Below, piece after piece: positions 1-8,030 of a stretch of DNA of 9,541 nucleotides. The translations under genes were made by a program, and so were the position numbers. The notes beneath the pieces were generated by a model. It was not told where the DNA came from. It saw only the letters and a program-made list of their open reading frames with translations, and did not search any database. Each line of letters begins with the position of its first letter. Position 1 is the first letter of the stretch. Where the stretch lies: the NCBI GenBank assembly GCA_016930735.1, contig JAFGGF010000300.1, positions 1 to 9,541 on the forward strand. The letters run 5' to 3'. The stretch is from Prolixibacteraceae bacterium. GTDB taxonomy: Bacteria > Bacteroidota > Bacteroidia > Bacteroidales > Prolixibacteraceae.

Positions 1-3000
1 TAAAAACAATTTCTTTTTCTAAAGTTTCGTTTTCAAAAATTTCACTGCATTCTATCGAAACTTTTACCTCATCTACATTTTCTTTCATGGCAAAAACATC
101 GACAGGCAAAGTAAATGTTTCTCCGGGACCAAGTACACGAGGCAAAGTTGCCAAAAGCATTAGTGCTTTGCGTACTTTCACTTCCTTTTCATTATTACCA
201 TAAGCACCGTTATTCCCTGCTACAACCATTGCCCTGACAGCACCAACATAATTGGGCATTTTAAAAGTATGCGATTTCTTTTCACCTTTTTTCAAAGTAA
301 ATGGTCCGGCAAATTCAACCACCGGTTTAAAACGGTTTACTTTCTTTTTAGCTTCATCGTTCAGGCTTTCGTCGCCACCAACTGCAAAAGCTTTTTCGAG
401 CCTTGCGCCATAAGCGCCAGCCACATAATCGAACATATCCCAGGTTAATACCCCAAGGGCTTCCCGCGCATAAAATGAAGTATGCGGATCGGGTGTTTTG
501 AAGTTTGTCAATCCCAGTAATCCTTCATCGACGATCGCAAGCGTATAGGTCATTTCCTTCCCGTTTTCTTCCGAAACCTCAACTTTATATTCCTGCTCCG
601 GTTCAATTTCATCCGGAATCGAAATCTGAGGATTCAGGATGGTTTCCGGATTTTCAACCATAACCGGAATAACTCCATACAAACGAAGCGGTGCATCGTT
701 TTCGGTTTGCCCGTAAGGTTGAATCAGGCTAACAAATACAAAAATATTGGGAGCCATTTCCGGAGTGATTTCAACATCAAATGAAGTTGCATTTTCAGAA
801 GTTTCAACCCAGAAAATATCCTTGATGGCATCTCCGCCTTCGATGCTGACCAGTGCCCTACCGCTTTTCGAAGAAGGAATTGTAACTTTCATCTTCTCAC
901 CTACCCGGTACTTTTCTTTATCTGCCCTGATTGTAAGCATTGTAGCACCATCAGCCATTCCATCCGAACGCCAGCTACCCCATTTCGACATATAAAAAGT
1001 AAGGCCTGCAGCCTGCCCTGTTTCAGTATTTTTCACCCTGAGCAAATAACGCCCGTTACTTTCCCAGTTCCGGTATTTTACATTCAGTGTAATTTTAGTT
1101 TTATTCTGAATCCCATTTAAATTCCACGACATTACCGGCCTTTGATAACTTCCGTTTACATAATGTGCAAGGTAGTCTTCTCCTGATTCCCACCACCACC
1201 GCCAATCGATTTTATACAATTCAACTTCAATATTACCGGCTGAAGAAGAATTGCCATTCATGTCAACAACAACAATTTCAGGCTCATAATCGGTATCGGT
1301 TTTATACCAGTTATCTTCCGAATCGGGCATTTTAATCCCAAGGTATTTTTGATAGGGTGAAACGTCAGTAGACTGAACATTAATACTAAAGTCGCCTCCC
1401 TGTTCAAAAACACGTGTTGTAAAATACGCTTTTAACATTCCTGGAGCAGACCTGATCTCCTGAAAATCGACCGGGACTGAAACCACACCCTGTTCATTTA
1501 GCTGTCCGCTAAAAAATTCCTGTTCAAGCGGATAAAAATCCTTTGCCGGATCGTTAAAAGCGTATTTTTCAAATCCTTTGAAAGTTGTATTTTTTCTTAC
1601 CAGTTTCAGGTCGATTTTAGCTTTTAAAGAACGCGCCGGTGCTCCGTGTAACCATGCTGAATTAAGAATCAGAGGCTGATTATTTTCGGCATTGATAACT
1701 TCGGGAAGTTTTAAATCGATTTTTAACCGATTGGGTTTTACTGTTTCGACTTTTATCTGTTTTGAAAAATAACTTCCCCCAACCTGAATCGAGGCTTCCC
1801 AATTGCCAGTAGGTGAATCGTTATTTGTTTCAAATTCAAAATGATAAAAACCGTTTGTACCAGATGTAGCTACCCTTCGTTCAACAACCTGTCCGAGCGG
1901 ATTGATCAGTTTGAAAATTACGGGGTGGTTTTCAGGAAGGCTTTTTAATTTATCTTCCATAATAAAAGTGAGGAACATCTTATCGCCCGGGCGCCAGACT
2001 CCGCGTTCGCCATAAATAAAACCCTTTAATCCTTCCTGAACGACCTGTCCCGAAACATCAAAATTGCTTAATGAAAGTGATGAACCATCATCAAGTCGCA
2101 AATAACCGGTTTGATTTCCTTTTTCAGCAATCAGCAAAAAGGGTTTTTTATCCAGGTCAACAGTTGCCAATCCATTGTTATCCGAGACTATCGTTTGCAT
2201 CAACCTTTTCTGGTAATCGTAAATAGATAGTTTTACTCCCTGTTCAGGTATTGTGGTATTCAGATTGGTAATTGCAAATGTAAGATTGTGCCCTTTCCCT
2301 TCCTTTACAATAATTCCCAGGGAAGAAGCAAAAATATTCCGGGCAACAAAATTTGATGAATTATAATACGAATCGGAACAAGGATTATCACGTTCCTGCC
2401 AGTCGTAATTTTGCGGGTAATAATAATTTTCATACCAACCCGGCCTGTCCCAACTTTCCTGTTCCTCATTGAGAGCCAGTTGCTCTTCAATTCTGGAAAT
2501 ATCTGCCTCATTGTCTGTTACTTCTCCGCAATTATACAATGAATACGCCCTTTTAAAACGGATTTCAATTCTGTAAAAAGCCCCCTGCTCTAACTGAACA
2601 TAGTCGGCAATATTTACCTTGTAGGTATTCCATTTCAGGAATTGTTCAGGAAATTCTGCTTTCAATTCGACCTTCCCTGAATAAACCAGGCGGGCTACTT
2701 TTTTCAGGTCGTCGTATTCATCAGGATTATTTCCCTGTAAAAACTGGAATACATTATCGGCATAAACCTGGATGATCCTTAAATCGACAGCATTCAGGCT
2801 TACTGCTTCAATAGGCATTGAAAGCTGCCCGTCCTGGGGGACGATTACACCTTTCCCTATCAACCTGACCTGTGGTTTTATATTATCAAAAACAAGGTAA
2901 TAATCCTGGTCGTTTTTTAAAGGATAATTTAACGCGTTTTCGATTCCCTGTGAAATAGTAAGTTTCCTTTGTCCGGTTAGCGGGCTGCCGGGATAAATCT

Positions 3001-3874
3001 TTAACTGGTTCCTGTCAACCGAAAATTTCAGGTTATCAGCTTCATCCAGGGTAACCAACCCGTCAAAATTCTGCAATTTATCCAATGGGTCGGAAAAACT
3101 GACAACAACAGAAAGTTGCGGATCACGGGCAACTGTTGCATCCAATACTTTAAAATCGTTTAATGAAGGGACAATAAGTTCCTGTTTCCCTTTTTCATCA
3201 ACATTGATGCTTTTCCCATCCCATTCAATCAGAAGGTTTTGAGGTTTACTTTCATCCCGTTTCAAGCTGTCGATGGTAAAAAAATGCTTGCGACGATCCG
3301 ATTCGTGGGTCCAGCGAATCCCTACATTTTTCCCGTTCAAATTGCTTTTGAGCAATTTTTCTACATCTTCTGCTTCAGTTACATCGGCTGTTAAAACGTA
3401 CCCGGTATAAAACATATATGAAAAATCATTTCCGGGATATGTTTTTAATCCTTCCTGATTAACTGAAAACGATTGTTTAATTGTTGTAAAACTGAAAGGA
3501 AATTCTTCAAATCCATCTTCAGTTTTAATAATCTCACCTAATTTGAATTTTACAATATAGGTTGTTCCTTCATGCATTTGGACATCAGGGACAAACTCAA
3601 TTGTTTCTTTATCAATCCATACTGCTTTCCCTTTTAATGCAGGATTAAAATTAAACAGACTTACCTGTGTTTCATTCCCGGGGATAATTTCGTCCTCAAC
3701 AGGTTTGGCAAGTTTTATCAGAACCGGTGATTCAACTGAAATTATACCACTTGTGTAAGCAGAAATATATTTCCCATAAACAGCATCGGGAGTTATTTCT
3801 TTTTGGGATGATTTACAAAACTGAAATAAAACTGCTACTGCAAAAATTATTATAAACAGGGTCCCTCTTTTCAT
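1..3874 (-). CDS. Alpha-2-macroglobulin family protein, N-terminal 1291 residues (3' end beyond window)
   Basis: Reading the minus strand from the ATG at 3874 gives one uninterrupted frame of 1291 codons to the window edge. Bacterial alpha-2-macroglobulins are large envelope proteins thought to trap foreign proteases. The start is hydrophobic (residues 5-19) followed by Cys20, suggesting a lipoprotein, but the residues before it (L-F-Q-F-C) make a poor lipobox. Next comes a segment reading YISAYTSGIIS, then beta-rich macroglobulin repeats. The A2M_N/MG2-type signature is GERGVWRPGD, with RPGD at 628-631. A Trp-rich stretch, DWRWWWES, lies at 890-897. A bait-region-like domain (A2M_N_2 type) starts near 975 with EKYRVGEKMKV and includes AIVDEGLLGLTNF. 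The A2M core domain starts near 1185, with MPNYVGAVRAMV at 1206. The thioester domain would lie to the left, so its CxEQ motif cannot be judged. The start lacks a Shine-Dalgarno sequence. The family call is firm; inhibitor function is inferred. Confidence 0.93.
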   Translation of the reverse strand, partial: MKRGTLFIIIFAVAVLFQFCKSSQKEITPDAVYGKYISAYTSGIISVESPVLIKLAKPVEDEIIPGNETQVSLFNFNPALKGKAVWIDKETIEFVPDVQMHEGTTYIVKFKLGEIIKTEDGFEEFPFSFTTIKQSFSVNQEGLKTYPGNDFSYMFYTGYVLTADVTEAEDVEKLLKSNLNGKNVGIRWTHESDRRKHFFTIDSLKRDESKPQNLLIEWDGKSINVDEKGKQELIVPSLNDFKVLDATVARDPQLSVVVSFSDPLDKLQNFDGLVTLDEADNLKFSVDRNQLKIYPGSPLTGQRKLTISQGIENALNYPLKNDQDYYLVFDNIKPQVRLIGKGVIVPQDGQLSMPIEAVSLNAVDLRIIQVYADNVFQFLQGNNPDEYDDLKKVARLVYSGKVELKAEFPEQFLKWNTYKVNIADYVQLEQGAFYRIEIRFKRAYSLYNCGEVTDNEADISRIEEQLALNEEQESWDRPGWYENYYYPQNYDWQERDNPCSDSYYNSSNFVARNIFASSLGIIVKEGKGHNLTFAITNLNTTIPEQGVKLSIYDYQKRLMQTIVSDNNGLATVDLDKKPFLLIAEKGNQTGYLRLDDGSSLSLSNFDVSGQVVQEGLKGFIYGERGVWRPGDKMFLTFIMEDKLKSLPENHPVIFKLINPLGQVVERRVATSGTNGFYHFEFETNNDSPTGNWEASIQVGGSYFSKQIKVETVKPNRLKIDLKLPEVINAENNQPLILNSAWLHGAPARSLKAKIDLKLVRKNTTFKGFEKYAFNDPAKDFYPLEQEFFSGQLNEQGVVSVPVDFQEIRSAPGMLKAYFTTRVFEQGGDFSINVQSTDVSPYQKYLGIKMPDSEDNWYKTDTDYEPEIVVVDMNGNSSSAGNIEVELYKIDWRWWWESGEDYLAHYVNGSYQRPVMSWNLNGIQNKTKITLNVKYRNWESNGRYLLRVKNTETGQAAGLTFYMSKWGSWRSDGMADGATMLTIRADKEKYRVGEKMKVTIPSSKSGRALVSIEGGDAIKDIFWVETSENATSFDVEITPEMAPNIFVFVSLIQPYGQTENDAPLRLYGVIPVMVENPETILNPQISIPDEIEPEQEYKVEVSEENGKEMTYTLAIVDEGLLGLTNFKTPDPHTSFYAREALGVLTWDMFDYVAGAYGARLEKAFAVGGDESLNDEAKKKVNRFKPVVEFAGPFTLKKGEKKSHTFKMPNYVGAVRAMVVAGNNGAYGNNEKEVKVRKALMLLATLPRVLGPGETFTLPVDVFAMKENVDEVKVSIECSEIFENETLEKEIVF

Positions 3875-4010
3875 CTTATTAAAATTGTTTGTTTTCTAAG
3901 GTGTAAGATGGAATTCGTCCGTCGGTTGACAAACTCCTTTCATTTTACTGATTTCTATTTAAAGGTATAACTATAAAACGTTAATTCTAAAAGTAAATTC
4001 TAAAATCGGC

Positions 4011-4041
4011 AAAAAAAAATTCCACCTCTTAAATGATGGAA
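4011..4041 (-). terminator. Intrinsic terminator after the small secreted protein gene
   Basis: Read on the minus strand, TTCCATC pairs with GGTGGAA (7 bp including one G-U pair) around an 8-nt loop, followed directly by nine T residues. It starts 29 bases after the stop codon of the 4070-4471 gene and lies about 135 bases before the macroglobulin start. It probably ends the upstream transcript and makes the macroglobulin gene an independent unit. The plus-strand reading lacks a comparable T-run. Confidence 0.75.
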
Positions 4042-4069
4042 CTTTATTTAAATTCTCAGCAATAAACCA

Positions 4070-4471
4070 CTATATAATCTCGAATTTCAATTTACCGGTT
4101 TTGCCCTGTTTCTGATCTTTACATTCTTTATCAACAATTTCCTTGTCATTTTTATCAACAGCTTTTATCTCCCAGTTATAAACACCCAGTGGTGCTTCAT
4201 AAGGAACTGGACCCACAGCTTTCCAAACATTTCCCTTTGAATCCGGATCAGGCTGCAGTTCGATCACGGGTGCATCATATGGAAACTCGACATTATATAG
4301 CTTAACAGATTTAATGTCTTCCTTTTTACCTGAAAAGGTTAAAACAAATGTTACTTCAGCACCTACCTTTACTTTGTCAGGAGATACTTCAATTTTTTTT
4401 AAAGCAGGTTTAGCGGCAAAAGAAACAACTGCAATAAAAACAAATAAAATCAGGATAGTCAGTTTTTTCAT
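4070..4471 (-). CDS. Small secreted lysine-rich protein with Ig-like look, function unknown
   Basis: I do not recognise this 133-residue protein. It begins with a clear Sec signal peptide: two lysines, a hydrophobic core at residues 4-17 (LTILILFVFIAVVS), and a likely signal peptidase I site after Ala19 or Ala20. The mature part of about 113 residues has some 20 lysines, one cysteine (Cys117) and no further membrane segment. Alternating hydrophobic strands such as KVKVGAEVTFVLTF (33-46) and LGVYNWEIKAVDKNDKE (95-111) suggest a single Ig-like beta-sandwich, the second resembling the last strands of bacterial Ig-like domains. No catalytic motif is visible. The ATG at 4471 fits the signal peptide; there is no Shine-Dalgarno sequence, and TATATTTC at 4504-4511 is a weak promoter -7 candidate. 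Its own terminator follows at 4011-4041. A binding or structural role in the periplasm is a guess. Confidence 0.85.
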   Translation of the reverse strand: MKKLTILILFVFIAVVSFAAKPALKKIEVSPDKVKVGAEVTFVLTFSGKKEDIKSVKLYNVEFPYDAPVIELQPDPDSKGNVWKAVGPVPYEAPLGVYNWEIKAVDKNDKEIVDKECKDQKQGKTGKLKFEII

Positions 4472-4570
4472 TTTTATAAGATTTAAGGTTAAAATTCAGA
4501 GTAGAAATATACTAAATCACAACCATAATTGCTTTATATATACCTTCTGTTTTAGAACACGGTATTGTCT

Positions 4571-4584
4571 GTAAAATATTTTAC
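4571..4584. repeat. 14-bp perfect palindrome in the divergent intergenic region
   Basis: GTAAAATATTTTAC is its own reverse complement. It lies in the 234-base gap between the divergently read small secreted protein gene and serA, about 100 bases from the former and 120 from the latter. The position would suit an operator. AT-rich palindromes of this length are expected about once in 9.5 kb by chance, so the function is unproven. I see no RNA gene or further hairpin in this gap. Confidence 0.25.
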
Positions 4585-4630
4585 TGGCCTTAATGTTAAT
4601 TTCATATTGAAAACTATTCGTGTTTTTTAG

Positions 4631-4661
4631 TTACAGATTATTTTTAAAATCCTGATATTTG
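4631..4661 (+). promoter_or_regulatory. Candidate Bacteroidota-type promoter for serA
   Basis: GATATTTG at 4654-4661 matches the TAnnTTTG -7 element at seven of eight positions (G for the first T). Twenty bases upstream is TTA at 4631-4633, a weak stand-in for the TTG -33 element. Transcription would begin near 4665-4668, giving a leader of about 40 bases. This is pattern matching in AT-rich DNA only. Confidence 0.3.
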
Positions 4662-4705
4662 CCAATAAATTATAACAAATCAGCAACCTAAATAAATTCA
4701 GACAG

Positions 4706-5878
4706 ATGTACAAAATACAGACATTAAACTCGATTGATCCTCAGGGGCTGCAGAATTTCCCTGAAATAGATTATGAAATAGGAGATAATATTGAAAATCC
4801 TGATGCAATTATCCTCCGCAGTTACAAAATGCACGATATGGAACTTCCTTCTTCGTTGCTGGCAGTAGCCCGTGCCGGGGCCGGAGTAAATAATATCCCT
4901 ATAGAAAAATGCACTGAAAAAGGGATTGTGGTTTTTAATACTCCGGGAGCCAATGCCAACGGTGTTAAAGAACTTGTAATTGCAGGCTTGCTTTTGTCGT
5001 CGCGCGATATTGCCGGTTCATTGGTGTGGGCAAAAACTCTAATTGGAAAAGGCGATGAAGTCCCGGCGTTGGTCGAAAAAGGGAAAGGTCAGTTTTCAGG
5101 ACAGGAAATTAAAGGAAAAACACTGGGAGTTATCGGGTTGGGTGCAATAGGTGTGTTGGTGGCAAATGCAGCTCAGGCACTTGGCATGAAAGTGCTTGGT
5201 TATGATCCGTATATGTCTGTTAAACAAGCTCTCCGATTGAGCAGGAATGTCCAATGGACACAGGGTGTGGAAGGACTATTTGCCGAATCAGACTATATAA
5301 CTTTAAATATTCCTTTACTTCCTGAAACAAAAGGATATATCAACAAAGATAAAATTGCTTTGATGAAAGACGGGGTCCGGATATTAAATTTTGCCCGTGG
5401 CGGACTGGTTAATAATGATGATTTAAATGAAGCATTGGAATCAGGAAAAGTTGCATGTTATGTAACCGATTTCCCCGATGAGCAGGCATTAAAAATGAAA
5501 AATGTTATTGCAATACCTCACCTGGGAGCTTCAACTGCCGAATCGGAAACCAATTGTGCTATCATGGCTGTTGACCAGGTTCGGGAATACCTCGAAAACG
5601 GGAATATTATCAATTCAGTTAATTTTCCGCAGGCTGAAATGGACAGGAATGGTGGTGCAAGAATACTGATTGCCAATAAGAATGTCCCGAATATGGTTCG
5701 ACAGATTTCAGCTGTACTTGCCAACGAACAGGTTAACATCAGCAATATGTTAAACCGTAACCGCGATGAAATTGCTATCAATATTATCGATGTTGACACA
5801 AAAACCCTTGATTCTTCCATTAAAGAAAAACTAATGGCAATTGACGGTGTTTTTATGGTTCGAATATTACCATCATAA
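4706..5878 (+). CDS. serA: D-3-phosphoglycerate dehydrogenase with C-terminal ACT domain
   Basis: This enzyme oxidises 3-phosphoglycerate to 3-phosphohydroxypyruvate with NAD, the first step of serine synthesis in the cytoplasm. The 390 residues follow the D-2-hydroxyacid dehydrogenase layout. The N-terminal substrate domain includes RAGAGVNNIP (56-65). The Rossmann domain has GLGAIG at 144-149 and Asp167 as the likely NAD ribose ligand. The catalytic set is Arg231 (in FARGGLV), Glu259 (in FPDEQ) and His272 (in PHLGAST). The polypeptide then returns to the substrate domain and ends in an ACT domain from about 317 (RILIANKNVPNMV to the end), where family members bind serine for feedback inhibition. 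The usual NxPG turn reads NVPN here. At 390 residues it belongs to the compact type, without the extra domain of long forms. The first ATG keeps the full N-terminal strand. No serC lies beside it; a terminator follows. Confidence 0.95.
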   Translation: MYKIQTLNSIDPQGLQNFPEIDYEIGDNIENPDAIILRSYKMHDMELPSSLLAVARAGAGVNNIPIEKCTEKGIVVFNTPGANANGVKELVIAGLLLSSRDIAGSLVWAKTLIGKGDEVPALVEKGKGQFSGQEIKGKTLGVIGLGAIGVLVANAAQALGMKVLGYDPYMSVKQALRLSRNVQWTQGVEGLFAESDYITLNIPLLPETKGYINKDKIALMKDGVRILNFARGGLVNNDDLNEALESGKVACYVTDFPDEQALKMKNVIAIPHLGASTAESETNCAIMAVDQVREYLENGNIINSVNFPQAEMDRNGGARILIANKNVPNMVRQISAVLANEQVNISNMLNRNRDEIAINIIDVDTKTLDSSIKEKLMAIDGVFMVRILPS

Positions 5879-5895
5879 CAAGAAATGATACTCAT

Positions 5896-5928
5896 AAGAG
5901 GAATCCTTTTTCAGGGTTCCTCTTTTTT
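5896..5928 (+). terminator. Intrinsic terminator after serA
   Basis: AAGAGGAATCC at 5896-5906 pairs with GGGTTCCTCTT at 5914-5924 (11 bp with one G-T pair) around a 7-nt loop, followed by a T-run ending at 5928. It starts 17 bases after the serA stop codon and should largely uncouple serA from the transketolase gene. Confidence 0.9.
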
Positions 5929-5930
5929 AT

Positions 5931-5938
5931 TAAATTTG
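5931..5938 (+). promoter_or_regulatory. Candidate -7 promoter element for the transketolase gene
   Basis: TAAATTTG matches the Bacteroidota TAnnTTTG element at all eight positions and starts two bases after the serA terminator T-run. Transcription would begin near 5943, leaving a leader of about 35-40 bases. The place for a -33 element (around 5908-5911) falls in the terminator loop and holds only T residues, so the match is half a promoter. Confidence 0.4.
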
Positions 5939-5980
5939 GCCACATTCTGATTACAAATAGAACAATAAACATAATAAATA

Positions 5981-8011
5981 ATGAATACGACTCTTACTGA
6001 TAAAGCAGCCGATAATATTCGCATACTTGCTGCATCAATGGTTGAGAAAGCAAAATCGGGCCATCCGGGTGGAGCCATGGGAGGTGCCGATTTTATCAAT
6101 ATCCTCTATTCCGAGTTTTTAAATTACGATCCATCTGATATGGGATGGATTAACCGCGACCGGTTTTTCCTCGATCCGGGACATATGTCGCCAATGCTCT
6201 ACAGTGTTTTAGCCCTCGCAGGGAAATATTCAATGGACGACCTGTCCAATTTCCGCCAATGGGGAAGTATAACTCCGGGACATCCTGAAGTGGATGTGGA
6301 ACGGGGTGTTGAAAACACATCCGGCCCGCTCGGGCAGGGCCACGTTATGGCTGTTGGTGCCGCCATTGCCGAGCGTTTCCTGGTGCAACGTTTTGGTAAC
6401 TGGATGACTCATAAAACTTATACTTTTATTTCAGATGGCGGTGTTCAGGAGGAGATTTCACAGGGAGCCGGAAGGATCGCAGGTTATCTTGGATTGAATA
6501 ACCTCATCATGTTTTATGATTCGAACGATATTCAGCTTTCAACTGAAACCGATGCTGTTACAAAAGAAGACACAGCGAAAAAATACGAAGCCTGGGGTTG
6601 GAATGTTATTACAATACTGGGAAATAATGCAGAAGAAATAAGGAAGGCTTTAACAGTCGCCAATTCCGAAAAAGAAAAACCAACCATCATTATTGGTAAA
6701 ACAATCATGGGTAAAGGAGCAGTTACTGAAGATGGCAGTAATTATGAAAGGAAATGTGAAACCCATGGGATGCCGTTAACGAATGCAGGGGCCTCATTTG
6801 CAAATACAATTAAAAATCTGGGAGGTGATCCGGAAAATCCATTTCAGATTTTTGGCGATGTAAAAGCTGCTTACGAAGAAAGAGCTAAAGAATTGGTTGA
6901 AAAAGCCGCAGTTAAAAAAGCTGATCAGGTAAAATGGGAAGCTGAAAATCCCCAACTGGCAGTAAAATTGAAAAAATTCTTCTCAAAAGAAGCACCTGAT
7001 TTCGATTTTTCACAGGTTATACAAAAAGACAATTCAGCAACCCGTGGAGCTTCCGGGATTGTACTTGGCGCTATGGCCGGAAAAATTGAAAACCTGGTTG
7101 TAGCCTCTGCCGATTTAAGCAATTCTGATAAAACCGATGGGTATCTGAAAAGAACAACTGCTTTCAGAAAAGGTGATTTCAGCGGATCATTCCTTCAGGC
7201 AGGGGTAAGTGAATTGACCATGGCCTGTTTAATGAACGGTATGGCACTTCACGGAGGTATTATCCCGGTTTGCGGAACTTTCTTTGTTTTCTCCGATTAT
7301 ATGAAACCTGCTGTCAGGATGGCTGCGCTGATGCAACTCCCGGTAAAATATGTCTGGACTCACGATGCTTTCCGTGTTGGTGAGGATGGTCCTACACACC
7401 AGCCGGTTGAACAGGAAGCACAGGCAAGACTGATGGAAAAAATGAAAAACCACCATGGTAAAAACAGCATGTTGGTTCTTCGCCCTGCCGATGTCCATGA
7501 AACAACAGTTGCCTATAAAATGGGATTTGAAAATACCGGCTCGCCAACAGCTTTTATCCTGTCAAGGCAGAACATCAAAAACCTGCCTGTTTCCGGCGAT
7601 CCTTACCAAAGTGCATTACAGGCAGAAAAAGGTGCCTACATCGTTGAAGATTGCGAAGGTGAACCTGATGTTGTATTACTGGCCAGTGGTTCAGAAGTGG
7701 CAACGCTGGTTGATGGTGCTGCACTGCTCCGTGAAAAGGATAACCTGAAAGTACGCATTATTTCTGTACCTTCCGAAGGAGTTTTCAGAAATCAATCAAA
7801 AGAATACCAGGATGCAGTTTTACCAAAAGGTGTTAAACGATTTGGAATGACAGCAGGTTTGCCTGTCACCCTTGAAGGCTTAGTTGGTGAAAATGGAACT
7901 GTTTGGGGACTTGACTCATTCGGTTATTCAGCTCCTTATACAGTGCTGGATGAAAAACTTGGTTTTAATGGTGAAAATGTTTACGACCAGGTGAAAAAGA
8001 TACTCGGATAA
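5981..8011 (+). CDS. tkt: Transketolase (full-length, variant TPP motif)
   Basis: Transketolase moves two-carbon units between sugar phosphates in the non-oxidative pentose phosphate pathway, using thiamine diphosphate and a divalent metal. The 676 residues match the usual length of about 660-680. The N-terminal PP domain shows KSGHPGG with His28, DPGHMSPML with His68, PGHPE with His101, and SGPLGQG (114-120). The cofactor motif reads SDGGVQEEIS (151-160) instead of the usual GDG form, but Asp152 and Asn182 keep the standard 30-residue spacing. His262 is present. The Pyr domain has the catalytic Glu411 in GVSELTM and FSDYMKPA (437-444), and HDAFRVGEDGPTHQPVEQ (461-478) is nearly textbook. Donor-phosphate residues are present: Arg355 in ATRGAS, Ser382, His461 and Arg529 in SRQN. 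A C-terminal domain follows from about 545. The start has no Shine-Dalgarno sequence. It is flanked by terminators on both sides and is probably monocistronic. Confidence 0.96.
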   Translation: MNTTLTDKAADNIRILAASMVEKAKSGHPGGAMGGADFINILYSEFLNYDPSDMGWINRDRFFLDPGHMSPMLYSVLALAGKYSMDDLSNFRQWGSITPGHPEVDVERGVENTSGPLGQGHVMAVGAAIAERFLVQRFGNWMTHKTYTFISDGGVQEEISQGAGRIAGYLGLNNLIMFYDSNDIQLSTETDAVTKEDTAKKYEAWGWNVITILGNNAEEIRKALTVANSEKEKPTIIIGKTIMGKGAVTEDGSNYERKCETHGMPLTNAGASFANTIKNLGGDPENPFQIFGDVKAAYEERAKELVEKAAVKKADQVKWEAENPQLAVKLKKFFSKEAPDFDFSQVIQKDNSATRGASGIVLGAMAGKIENLVVASADLSNSDKTDGYLKRTTAFRKGDFSGSFLQAGVSELTMACLMNGMALHGGIIPVCGTFFVFSDYMKPAVRMAALMQLPVKYVWTHDAFRVGEDGPTHQPVEQEAQARLMEKMKNHHGKNSMLVLRPADVHETTVAYKMGFENTGSPTAFILSRQNIKNLPVSGDPYQSALQAEKGAYIVEDCEGEPDVVLLASGSEVATLVDGAALLREKDNLKVRIISVPSEGVFRNQSKEYQDAVLPKGVKRFGMTAGLPVTLEGLVGENGTVWGLDSFGYSAPYTVLDEKLGFNGENVYDQVKKILG

Positions 8012-8030
8012 AATCGAAATAAAATATTTC

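Noticed and set aside
747..995. Plus-strand open frame of 82 codons.
   Set aside because: It lies wholly inside the macroglobulin gene on the other strand, has no family-like features, and the minus-strand frame is continuous there.
3896..3943. A 15-codon minus-strand micro-ORF (ATG at 3943) shortly before the macroglobulin start, possible leader peptide.
   Set aside because: No ribosome binding site, no regulatory codon run and no attenuator hairpin after it; short ORFs like this are common by chance.
4314..4574. Plus-strand open frame of 86 codons overlapping the small secreted protein gene.
   Set aside because: The opposite frame has a convincing signal peptide and a terminator; this one looks like its shadow extended into AT-rich intergenic DNA.
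5518..5895. Minus-strand open frame of 125 codons across the 3' end of serA.
   Set aside because: It is antisense to the conserved ACT domain, shows no domain pattern, and would start inside the serA terminator region.
4706..8011. serA and tkt as a two-gene operon.
   Set aside because: A strong 11-bp hairpin with T-run and a separate perfect -7 element lie between them, so independent transcription is more likely.
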